Positions 12,721 to 22,905 of a DNA stretch of 64,000 nt are shown here, one piece after another (positions within the stretch are counted from its first letter, which is position 1; each line of letters starts with the position of its first letter). The translations under genes were made by a program, and so were the position numbers. The DNA comes from Portulaca oleracea. Lineage: Eukaryota; Streptophyta; Magnoliopsida; Caryophyllales; Portulacaceae. The notes beneath the pieces were generated by a model. The model did no database searches. It worked only from the letters and a program-made list of their open reading frames with translations, and had not been told where the DNA came from. The stretch covers positions 3,279,501 through 3,343,500 of the forward strand of contig CM055875.1 of NCBI GenBank assembly GCA_029582165.1, written 5' to 3'.

Positions 12721-15700
12721 ACGTCTCATATGAATTATTAATCAGGTTTAATTACCACATCATTCCAAACTCAATCAGTCCAATCCCAGTTTCCAAAACC
12801 ATTTCCAAATCACACATAAAAGGCTATCAAAATTTTACCAACTCAAAAGAACATAAGCCATACCCAAAATAGACAGCCAATTTTCACAATAAAATCCCCT
12901 TTCGGGATGCAATTTCCAAAAATATATTAAAACCATAAAACACATAAAGCGTATCCCAGTGGGGTTAAGGACATAAACATTACCTGAAAATTCTTCTCCT
13001 TACTTCAGAACACACTTGAGCTCACTAGATCGAACGATTTAGAAAGCGCCTAAAAAAAACGAAATTTCTAAAATTAAAAACGTGTTGTATGGAGTTAACG
13101 CAATTTAATTTCTTCCTAACCCACCCCTAGGAACACTATAGGGTTTCCATCATTCATAAATTAACATTTTAAATATATCTCACATCATCAAACTATCACA
13201 TATCACAACACTTACATATGACAATCAATTGAATAGTTTACACATAACAACACATTTATTCACAAGAAATAACTGGACAGATTGCAACGTCTGGATAAAA
13301 CGAACCATAAGTTTACTTTCTGACATTCTATGGGTATGGTTTTGGACTTTCTGGAAACCTCGGGATGTCTACTAAAACTCTTATGTGACTACGAGACGTA
13401 AAACACACTCTAAAATCCTCAAAAACGGTCATCCATCCAAACTGTCCAGATCTGGCCCAGGTATGGTAATCGGGGAACAACTCGACTTATACAACTCCAA
13501 AGTCCGATCCGCAAAATTCCTATGAAAGCTAACACCCTAAGGTATTTTCAGATCGAACAGTAGGGCTAAATATTAACTACACAATAAATGGTGCCTGATA
13601 TCGTACGACTCATAAATTCTGTCCAACTGATTGGGTTTTTATTTCGGGATTTTCGATCCTAGTTCCAACAATACTATCTCGGAACCCCAAATTGAAGTTC
13701 TAACCAGCCTACTAGGGTCCACTACTTCCCTTTTCACTCTCATAGCACAACTAAGGTCAATTTACATATATACTAACATAAATTGCCACAATAACATATT
13801 AATTCTCAATCAAACACATAAACAAAAAAAATTCACCCTAATAACCGAAATAAAATGAACGAAACATGGATCCCTAAACATCGAAACACACAAGGGACCA
13901 GCAAGATACTGTTTTACCATAATATAAACAATTTAAAACCTTTTTAAGTAAAGGGAAATCGATAATAACGTAATAATAAAATCGCCATGTAATAATAATA
14001 GAATAATAATGAATACGTAAAGCTTGAAACTTTAATACATATAATACACCATAAAACTTATAAATCAGTAAAAGGAGTTTTAAAACACTCTTTAGGTAAT
14101 TATCACATAGTTTTTCATATAAAACCGATACTAAATTTAAAAATCTAATAACTCATATAATAAAACTAAAATTAAACGATTTACTTAGGAATATGAAAAT
14201 AAATGATATTAAAACAATGAATACACTTAATTAATCAAATCAACATGCATGAATTCAAACATAAACATCAAAACTAAGCTAAATAACTATATGTAATAGC
14301 AAACAAAACATAATTTACCTCATAAACTCATGCATGAATATACTGACAGTAATAATGACCAACGTAGACTAAAATAACAATGAATGAAACTGATGAGACA
14401 AACATAGAGTAGGGTTTGGGTTTTTACGCAAAAACTGGACAGAATTAACGGCATAACGGGCGGCGGTCGGGGCTCCGGTGACATCGTCAGAGGCGGTGGG
14501 TGCGTCTGGGTGGTCACCGGATAGAGGGCAAGCGTCGAAGAGGGTCACGTTGGTCGGCGAGTCGTGGTGGTAGTCAGGCTCAAAGCCAACAGCGACTGCA
14601 AGCAGCGGTGGCTCGTTTCTTCGCGTCGGGGCGGTTTCCGGTGATGGCAGGGTTGAGCGGCGGTCGTCTGGTGGTCGGGGGTCGATGACGATCGTCGGCG
14701 GCAATTGAGCAGCGACGATGGTGGCCGGACGGTGGTGATAGAGAGAGGGGGACAAAGGGAAGAGAATAAAGAGAGAAGGTGAGCGTTGTGGTCGCTGCGG
14801 TGGTCGAAGCGGCTGCTGGAGGCGGTTTCCGGCGAGGCGGAGGCGGCAGCGGTTACAGGCGGTGGTTGGTGGTGGCTGTTGGTGGTTGTTGGGATCCACG
14901 GCAGAAGAACGAGAGAAGAAGAGGGTGGGGTTTTAGGGTTTTTAGGTTTAGGTTAATTAATTAGGAGTAGTTTAAGAAATTAAACAACTTAATTAACTTA
15001 ATTAAACAAATAAAACTTGGGCATTACTCATGTAACCGTCCACTAGCACAAATTTAGGGAAAATTTAAAAAAAAAACAATCTATAATAATATAAAAGTAA
15101 TATATTCAAAATTTGAAATACTCAACCAAGAGTGATTGTAGGGGTTATCGGCCAATCAGATTAAAGAAAAAAATCGATTTAAAAATATAGTAAAAAATTT
15201 CGGTCCATGAAATAATAATAAAAAATCGATTTAAAAAAACAATAAATAAGAAGTCTAATCAGATTAAGAGTCTACCTTATCTAATTAGAAGTCTACTTTC
15301 CACCCCAATTAGGACTCTATCTCTCACCCAAAGCTAATAAGGACTCTACCTCCCGACCTAATATATAAACATCAAAACATCTTTCATTCTGTTCCAATCT
15401 GTCAACTATTAACATTTGAAGCAAACATTGAATTCTCGGCAAACCTGCAAATACAAACATGTTAGTTTTCGAAAAGTGTTATTGCCTCGGCAACTCCAAC
15501 TCCACCATATATTTCTTTTTTTTTTCAAATCAAATACTGCTTCCTATTCTATCTTTATCTCTTTCTTTTGTCTCTCTCCAACTTCACCCTAATTTCGTTC
15601 TTACTTCCCTTTCTCTATCTCTATCTTTCTCTCTCTCAAACCAAGAGCAGTATATGCATACCAATTTCTCTTTGACTTTAGCAAATTACTACTTGAGATT

Positions 15701-16100
15701 GGCACTTTCAAGGTTTTCTGAATGTCGGCGCTTCCGAAACCTATCCACAAATCAAGAGCACTATGCATATAGAACTTTATATATAACATTGCAACCAAAT
15801 TTCTGTATACTGGAGAGATATTGCCTGCCTTTGTTTTCATTTTCTTGCTGGAGGAATTTTTACGTGAGGCCTAGAGAATATACCGTAGATTGATGCTACC
15901 TAATATTTGTAGCTCTCTGTTTCATCATATTGAACAATTGTGTATCGGTAAAATATTTGTTTGTTGTGATTATTCTTTGGACTGTTTAAAATACACTGAC
16001 AGCAAGACTGTGCATATCTCTCAAATTAAATTTCATCTAGTCTTGGTCGGGTTGATTGATTGATAATTTTTCCAATAATTTGTTGGGTTTTATGTGATAC

Positions 16101-16172
16101 TGTAATACCCCGAGTATATGGTGAAGTGTGGCTTAAAGGTGTCCGCGACCCGGGAGGGGTCGGGGCATTACA
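16101..16172. mobile_element. 72-bp TG...CA element, probable solo LTR of a very small LTR element
   Basis: It starts TGTAATACCCCGA and ends TCGGGGCATTACA, terminal inverted repeats that match at 12 of 13 positions. GATAC flanks it on both sides (16096-16100 and 16173-16177), a perfect 5-bp target duplication. TG...CA ends plus 5 bp are the marks of LTR integration, and the size fits the SMART/TRIM class of tiny LTR elements. It lies inside the Helitron. A small TIR transposon is the alternative. Confidence 0.7.
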
Positions 16173-16935
16173 GATACATTGATATACAAGGTGTTGGTCA
16201 CCTAAACAACCACATGTATGTATAATCCTAATTCTTTTGTCTTAGTTTATATTTGGACAAGTTGTAAATAATCTACCTTCTAATAATGATATGTTAATGT
16301 GAATCTGAGCAAGTTCTCCTGGTGTACGAGTGACAATAAAGGTGAAACATCAATGTTACATTGTTGGAATTTAGGAAGCTCGCAATAGAAGAACATTTGA
16401 TGGACGTCAGTTGTGTATAATGGAGATTGTTCATAGAATTAAGAGGAATATTTTTTACTAACACACTACATGCATTAATGAATTCATTCAAGCATCATAT
16501 GTATATAGATAATATTTTACATGCATCATATGTGGTTATGTAGGAGATTTGATATTGGTATATAAGATTCAGTGAATTATGCCTTTTCATTTACGACATA
16601 ATAAAGGTCGTTGCCCTTTCATTTTCGACTTATACGATATTGTTTATGAATAAAGTAATGTCACATGCTTCTTTTCAATGAAATAATAGGCAACGAACAG
16701 TTTCTAAATTATGGGTAATTAATAGGAATTTGTCTCTCTAAATTGCAAGATGTAGTGAAAGATTGTTACATTTGACCACTCCATTTCCCGCCGGGCAAAA
16801 TTTCGGAGTATTGGTTTTTATCATTCCAAGTCGCTTTTTTTTTTTTTACTTGGATTGAGTATGTTTGGTAATATATTTATTTTTTAAAAAACAAAAATAA
16901 CATATTTATTTTATACTATTTAAAATTTTAAATAT

Positions 16936-16952
16936 CCCGTGCATCGCACGGG
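16936..16952 (+). terminator. Helitron 3' hairpin
   Basis: CCCGTGC, loop ATC, GCACGGG, followed by TTAAGGG and the terminal CTAG at 16960-16963. In Helitrons this structure marks the end of rolling-circle transfer. Confidence 0.9.
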
Positions 16953-17309
16953 TTAAGGGCTAGTATTAATAATAAGATTAAATAATACTAATAATAATAA
17001 TAGAAGCAAGAAATAGTAATATTAATAATAGTAATAACAATAATAGTATTCATAATAATACTAAAAAAAATCCAATAATTAATTAAATAAAATTAACACA
17101 AACTCATCAAATATTAACATCGAATTTACCAAAATACCCCTATTCCCATGCATAAGTATGCACGTAGAAAAGACTATATTACCCTTAATAATCCAACGAC
17201 AGTCCTACGAGCTCAAGTGTTAACAGTTTAAACACAATAATAATTAACGGACATAAAATAATACTAACAACGTAACGATAATTATACTCGGATTTTCCGG
17301 GGCTTTACA

Positions 17310-17849
17310 TCGTTACCCCCTTAAAAGAAATTTCGTCCTCGAAACTTAAACTCAAAACCAACGGTCTGCCTGACGGAACGAACGATGGCTTTACCCCTAA
17401 ACTCAGGGTTTTACATCATTACCGTCTTCAAAAGTGTTTCGTCCTCGAAACTCGACAAACGTTATGCTTTGGATAGCTGCAGATACTTTGATCTCATCAC
17501 CTCCTTGGCTTTCTCGATGACTTCAGTTGTAGAATTGTTCTCCCGTTGGCCGTTGCATTTTTACTAAAAGGACGGTATTTCTTCGAAGCTGCTTCTCTTC
17601 ATAATCTAGAATCTCAAACAGCTACTCCTCGTGGGTAGAGAATCCTCGTCGGGGTCTTCTTCTGGTTCTAGGCCCTCCTTGGGGCTCTGTTCCATATCCT
17701 CCCTGGGATACTGGTATTATTGAGAAGCTAGAGTCGGGTACTCATAGCAAAGGCGGCGATATGCCATCCAACATATGTCAACCACAACCAAAAACACATG
17801 CAATTTTAACAATAAAGGAAACAAAGAAAAAAAAAAACACACATCCCAT
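17310..17849 (-). other. Second, truncated interior of the large-LTR element
   Basis: It repeats 11286-11820, including the purine tract next to the LTR (plus strand CGTTACCCCCTTAAAAG). It breaks off after ACACATCCCA and the next bases are SAT block C (CTGGACATGCTCGGTG). The primer-binding site and the outer LTR are missing on this side. Confidence 0.78.
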
Positions 17850-18184
17850 ACCCTGGACATGCTCGGTGCTCCCGCGCGCGCATTATAATTAAAGACACCG
17901 CACAGGCACGAGGACACAGCGCAGCGCGAAAAGGTGCAGAAGGGGAGGGATATGCGATGGCGTGCGCGCCATGGCGTGCCCCTCTTGCGAGGCGCGGGTG
18001 GGCTCCGCGACCGGTGAAGCATCGGTCGCCGAGACGAGACGACGCGGCAAATCGAGTGTCGGCTAATGAAACGTGAGTCGGGCAATGCCGGCGACTATCG
18101 ACACACAAAGCATGCGTCCTTCGTCGGATGCTAAGCGTCCCGCCCGAGCACTGCGCCGGACGACAGCGAGCGACACAGTCGTCA

Positions 18185-18755
18185 GCAGCCCACCAGCGAC
18201 AGTGTCGACGCCATTGCGATAGCGTCGACGGCAGCCAGCGACAGTGTCGACGACACTGCGATAGTGTCAGCCACAATGTCGTCGGCAGCCAGCAATAGTG
18301 TCGACGACACTGCGACAGCATCGTCGGCAGTCAGCGACACTGTCGACGACAGCCAGCGGCAGTGTCGATGACACTGCGATAGTGTCGTCGGCAGTCAGGG
18401 ACGCTGTCGACAACACTGCGACAGTGTCGACGATACTACGACAGTGTCAGCGACAGCCAGCGACGCTTTCGACGAAAGCTAGCGACAGTGTCGACGACAT
18501 TGCGACAGTAGCAAGCGACACTCGGCGGTGTCGTTGGCGACAGCGGCGATGTCGGCGACACTACGACGATGTCGGCGACAACTGCGGCGATCTTGCGTGG
18601 CGGCAGCGCCGACCGACCACGACGATGTGATGTCGGTGGCGGCGACAATGTCGACGACACTTCGATAATGTCAGCGACAGTCTCGTCGGCAGCCAGCGAC
18701 AGTGTCGACGACTGCGAACGACAATATCGACGATAGTGTCGACGACACTCAGTGA
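18185..18755. repeat. Block E minisatellite, GTGTCGACGACACT type
   Basis: The dominant motif is GACAGTGTCGACGACACTGC, whose core AGTGTCGACGACACT is nearly self-complementary. It ends GACACTCAGTGACAACG at the block A boundary. Compared with 6085-6660 the motif mix differs (GTGTCGAC instead of GATGTCGGC), so blocks E evolve separately. Confidence 0.72.
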
Positions 18756-19899
18756 CAACGATTTTCCGTGTTTGTCATTCTTGCGCTTGGGATGAAACTT
18801 GGCGTGCTGCTTCTTTATGTTTTTTAAGGGTTTTCCGTGATTTTTGCGGATTTTTTCCAGGATGTTATGGCCGGGCCTCGGGATGCTCTAAGTCGCTCCG
18901 GTACCGGGACACTTCTTCAACTTTTTCACCTCTATTTTCCCAAAAATTTTGCAGATCATTTCCTTGTACCATTCAGCTATTTTACAATATTTTTAATGAT
19001 TTTTTGTAGACTTCCTTCGTCTCCTCCCTTGCCCGCTCGGGAAAAAGCGATCTCAGGCGTAAAACGCGAGGCATCCGACGTCGAATGTGGAAAATAATTT
19101 GCATTCCACTTCTCCTTGATTTTTAAAGATTTTCTAAACTTGCCTTGCATTTTTCTTATTTTTCTACGATGTTTTGGAATTTGTTCCGTTTTCGCAAAAA
19201 CAAAATTATATAAAATAACCCGGGAAGCAAAAAAATTCCGAAAAATGTATTTTAGTAAATTACCATTATTATCCACCCAGGGGTATCCTCAGAAAATATT
19301 GGAAAAATCTAGAACTCAAAAAAAGGTCATGCCCATTTATTTGTCAAAAGTGTGTACACTGGCTGTAGATGGAGTTATTCACTTAAAGCTCTTTAGAGGG
19401 GAGGTGCTTGGCAAGGGTTGGGGCAGCGACAATGCCAGGGACCGTCGACGACAGTGAGCAACACTGTCCACCGTGTCATTTGTCCCGTTCGCGATCCTCG
19501 TACGCCCACGCGCATGCTCGAGCGAACGTGGTTCGACACCGACCCCGCATTCGAGACATGCTCGGTGCCCCCGCGCGCGCATTATATTCAAAGACACATG
19601 GCACAGGGCACAGGGACACAGGGGCGCGGTGGCGGACTTGGCGGAACTTGGCGGAACAGGCGAAGAAGGGGGGGGAGGGATATGCTGTGGCGGGCAAGTG
19701 CCCCTCTTGCGAGGCGCGGGTGGGGTCCGCGACCAGTGAAGCATCGATTGCCGAGACGAGACGTCGCGACAAATCGTGTGTCGGCTAATGAAACGTGAGT
19801 CACGCAATGCCGGCGACTATCGACGGACAACGCATGCGTCCTTCGTCGGATGCTAAGCGTCCCGCCCGAGCACTGCGCCGAACGACGGCGAGCGATCTG

Positions 19900-20485
19900 A
19901 TCCTCGACGCCCGCGGCGATGTCGGCGACATTTTCGGCGACACTGCGGCGATGTCGTCGGCGGCTGAGGCGTTGTTGGACGGCGGCGGCCAGCGGTCGAC
20001 CGACCACACTGCGACAGCGTCGACGATGCTGTCGACGATAGCCAGAGACAATGTCGACGACACTGCGATAGTTTTGGCGGCAGCCAGCGACGTTGTCGAC
20101 GACACCGCGGCGATGTCGGCGGCGGTTTGTCGGCGGCGGCCGTGGCATCGGCGGCGGCAACCAACGGCGATGTCGGCGACATCTGCGGCGATGTCGGCGA
20201 CATCTGCGGCGATGTCGGCGACGGCCGATGGCTGCCGACGTCATCTGCGGCGATGTCGTTGGCGGCCAGCGGCGATGTCAACGACATCTGCGGCGATGTC
20301 AACGGCGATGTCGTCGGCGACCCGGCGGCGCCGACAACACTGCGACATTGTCGACAGCAGCCTGCGATAGTGTCAGCGATAGTGTCGACGGCAGCCAGCG
20401 ACAGTGTCGACGACACTGCGATAGTGTCAGCGACAGTGTCGTAGGCAGCTAGCAACAGTGCCGACGATAGTGTCAACGACACTCA
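19900..20485. repeat. Block E minisatellite, mixed motif
   Basis: The first part uses GCGGCGATGTCGGCGAC-type repeats and the last part GACAGTGTCGACGACACTGC-type repeats, so both motif families sit in one block. Three perfect or near-perfect 21-bp units lie at 20167-20222. Confidence 0.72.
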
Positions 20486-21679
20486 GTGACAACGATTTTC
20501 CGTTTTCGTCGTTCTTGCGCTTGGGATGAAACTTGGCGGGCTGCTTCTTTATGTTTTTTAAGGCTTTTCTATAATTTTTTCGGATTTTTTCCTAGATGTT
20601 ATGGCCGGGCCTCGAGACGCTCTAAGTCGCCCCGGTACTGGGACACTTCTTCAACTTCTGCTCCTCTATTTTCCCACAAATTTTGCAGATCATTTCCTTG
20701 TGCCATTTAGCTATTTTACAGTATTTTTAATGATTTTTTGGAGCCTTCCTTCGTCTCCTCCTGTGCCCGCTCGAGAAAAAGCGATCTCAGGCCTAAAACT
20801 CGAGTCATCCGACATCGGATGTGCAAACTAATTTGCATTCCACTTCCCCTTGATTTTTAAGGATTTTAGAAACTTGCCTTGCATTTTTTGATATTTCTAC
20901 GATATTTTGGAATTTTTTCCGTATTCGCAAAAAGAAAATTATATAAAATAACCCGGGCAGCGAAAAAATTCAAAAAATGTATTTTAGTAAATTAACATTA
21001 TTATCGACCCATGGGTATCCTCGGAAAATATTGGAAAAATCTAGAACTCAAAAAAAGATCATGCCCATTTATTTGTCAAAAGTGTGTACACTGGCTGTAG
21101 ATGGAGTTATTCACTTAAAGCTCTTTAGAGGGGAGGTGCCTGGCAAGGGCGGCGACAATGCCAATGATCGGCCCATAGTGAGCAACACTGTCCACCATGT
21201 CATTTGTCCCTTCCGCGATCCTCATACGCCCATGCGCATGCTCGAGCGAACGTGGTTCGACACCGACTCCGCGTTCGAGCCCGGCCCCCGAACAAGCTCG
21301 GTGCCCCCGCGCGTGCATTATAATCAAAGACACAGGGCACAAGGCACAGGGACACAGGGGCGCGGCGGCGGACTTGGCGGAACTTGGCGGAACAAGCGAA
21401 GAAAGGGGGGGAGGGATACTGTGGCGGGCCCGCCCCCGCCACGTGCTTCTCTTGCGAGGCGCGGGTGGGCTCCGCGACCGGTGAAGCATCGGTCGCCGAG
21501 ACGAGACGCCGCGACAAATCGTGTGTCGGCTAATGAAACGTGAGTCGCGCAATGCCGGCGACTATCGACGGACAACGCATGCGTCCTTCGTCGGATAATA
21601 AGCGTCCCGCCCGAGCACCGCGCCGGACGACAGTGAGCGATACAATCGTCGGCAACCCGCCCGCGACAGTGTCCACGCC

Positions 21680-22145
21680 TGTTCGGTAGTAATTTTTGTG
21701 GTTTTATAAGTTAGGGTTATCGGTTCACAGGGATGGGTGTTAGGTTTGATTTAGGTAATCGGTTTGTGTACAAGGGTTTTTCTCAATGCGGAAGGCAATA
21801 AATTATGTAAATGAAGCAATAAACTAATCTAGACAAGATAATAATAAAGAAAGCAATTAAAAGCATGAAATCAAAAAAAAGCAATTAAGGCAAGGAATGG
21901 AAATCTAGAATGAACAATGAAATTAGAGACAAGAAATTATACCTTTGATGACTAATCTTCAATAAACCTTCAATCTACACTTGAATTTCCCCCGAGCAAA
22001 CAAGAAATTGTGGTTTGGATTACCAAGAATCCCCCAAATTCTCACTAGTAAGTAGAATTGGAGTTCCTTGACCCTACTCCCCACTAAAAATGGAGTTGAT
22101 TGTGACTAACACTATAAGCTTGGAAAACAAGTCAACAATGGTAAT

Positions 22146-22183
<38 letters not shown>

Positions 22184-22905
22184 TTGTAAAACTTCAATAG
22201 AAACTTGCTTGAATTGAGAAAGCTTGAGAAAGTTTGAATACAAATGCTAGAAATCAATGAAAGCTTGAAGAACAATTAAGAGAGATTAAAGCAAATAAGG
22301 AAAGCAATTAAAACTTCAGCTCCCTCCCTAAAAGAGTCGCAGCTAATACTCTTATAATACCCTAAGTTAGTTGCACAAAACGCAGCACTTCATTTCCAGA
22401 CTGTACGCAGAAATTGGAATTGGCTCGGGCGAGCAGGCATTCTGGTCGCGTGTCCCTCGTTCTTCGGCAGCTTCTCCACGGCAGCTCAGAAGCTCAGCTC
22501 GGTCGAGCAGGACCCTTGCTCGGGCGAGCTGGCCCTCTGTTTCTTCATTGCCTTAGCTATATTTTTCGAACTTTCCATGGTCGCTGTGCAGAAGCATGGC
22601 TCGTAGCCAGATGTATGTTGCTCGGGCGTGCGGCTCTCTCTCCTCTTCTTGGCTCAAAATCGGTCAGATCCTGCTGTCCTTCCAGAGGTGTTGCTCAGGC
22701 GAGCCAACATCTTCTTTCTACGAGGAACCCTTCTGCCTCCACCCCTTATTTGGTGAGTTTTTGCTCCGTTTTGGCTCCATTTTAGGTCACTCTCTTATTT
22801 TCCTACAAAACACCAAAACATTATATCTAATATATAAATAGGGGTTAAAACAAGCAAATATACCCTATAAAAGAGAAGAATTTCGGCTCGAAACGAGGCC
22901 GAACA
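21680..22905 (-). repeat. LTR-R copy 1
   Basis: It begins TGTTCGGTAG after ACGCC and ends GGCCGAACA, 1,226 bp. The minus orientation is inferred from the coding frame in the interior. It holds a GA microsatellite and a cluster of GCTCGGGCGAGC-like motifs. Two of the motifs are damaged here compared with copy 2 (near 22600 and 22620). A plus-strand TATATAAATA lies at 22831-22840, so the orientation is not settled. Confidence 0.75.
22149..22179. repeat. (AG)n microsatellite in LTR-R copy 1
   Basis: About 31 bp of uninterrupted AG. The equivalent tracts in copies 2 and 3 are longer and interrupted. Confidence 0.9.

Larger units (their letters stand above)
15080..16963 (+). mobile_element. Non-autonomous Helitron, 1,884 bp
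   Basis: It begins TCTATAATAATATAAAAG and ends CTAG, with a 7-bp-stem hairpin 7 bases before the end. It lies exactly between A and T: LTR copy 1 reads ACAATATTAATAATAAG without the insert, and copy 2 reads ACAA, then the insert, then TATTAATAATAAG. There is no target duplication. All of these are the defining Helitron marks. No Rep or helicase domain is seen, so it would depend on another copy for movement. A 144-codon frame inside (15459-15893) is low in complexity and not recognised. Confidence 0.93.
11926..17309 (-). repeat. LTR copy 2 (5' LTR in minus orientation), split by a Helitron
   Basis: Outside the Helitron it follows LTR copy 1 closely. Differences include an 81-bp tandem duplication near 12558-12720 and an extra stretch around 14485-14545 absent from copy 1. 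It starts TGTAACGCCC and ends GGGGCTTTACA, one base different from copy 1. The AAT-rich run and the last 300 bp resume after the Helitron at 16964. Confidence 0.82.
8000..17849 (-). mobile_element. Non-autonomous large-LTR retroelement (LARD-like), LTR-int-LTR-int arrangement
   Basis: Reading the minus strand, LTRs start TGTAAAACCCCGG and end CCAGGGCGTTACA. A primer-binding site lies beside one end and a purine tract beside the other. The order from left to right is LTR (8000-11285), interior (11286-11925), LTR (11926-17309, split by a Helitron), and a second truncated interior (17310-17849) that breaks off into SAT DNA. The interior lacks gag and nearly all of pol. Unequal recombination between LTRs of adjacent or sister copies would give this order (inference). 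Confidence 0.8.
17850..21679. repeat. SAT array 2
   Basis: It enters in block C, then runs D, E, A, B, C, D, E, A, B, C, D. Block A starts near 18758 and 20491, a period of about 1,733 bp. Block E at 20167-20222 contains three copies in a row of a 21-bp unit (GCGATGTCGGCGACATCTGCG with slight change). Open frames up to 218 codons occur on both strands but are frame-random and match nothing recognised. The array stops at ACGCC, the target site of LTR-R. Confidence 0.8.

Noticed and set aside
14369..14899. A 176-codon Pro/Arg-rich frame in LTR copy 2, with a related one at 10437-10775
   Set aside because: Its frame shifts between the two LTR copies, its composition is low-complexity, and it lies inside an LTR. 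It may be a leftover, but nothing supports a protein.
15459..15893. A 144-codon frame in the Helitron as a captured gene
   Set aside because: It is made of Ser/Leu/Phe-rich pyrimidine tracts, and no exon structure or known domain is recognisable.
21680..22905. Plus orientation for LTR-R, suggested by TATATAAATA at 22831
   Set aside because: Not fully excluded, but it would leave only about 70 bp after the TATA box and no primer site after the LTR, whereas the interior frame and purine-rich tract fit the minus strand.
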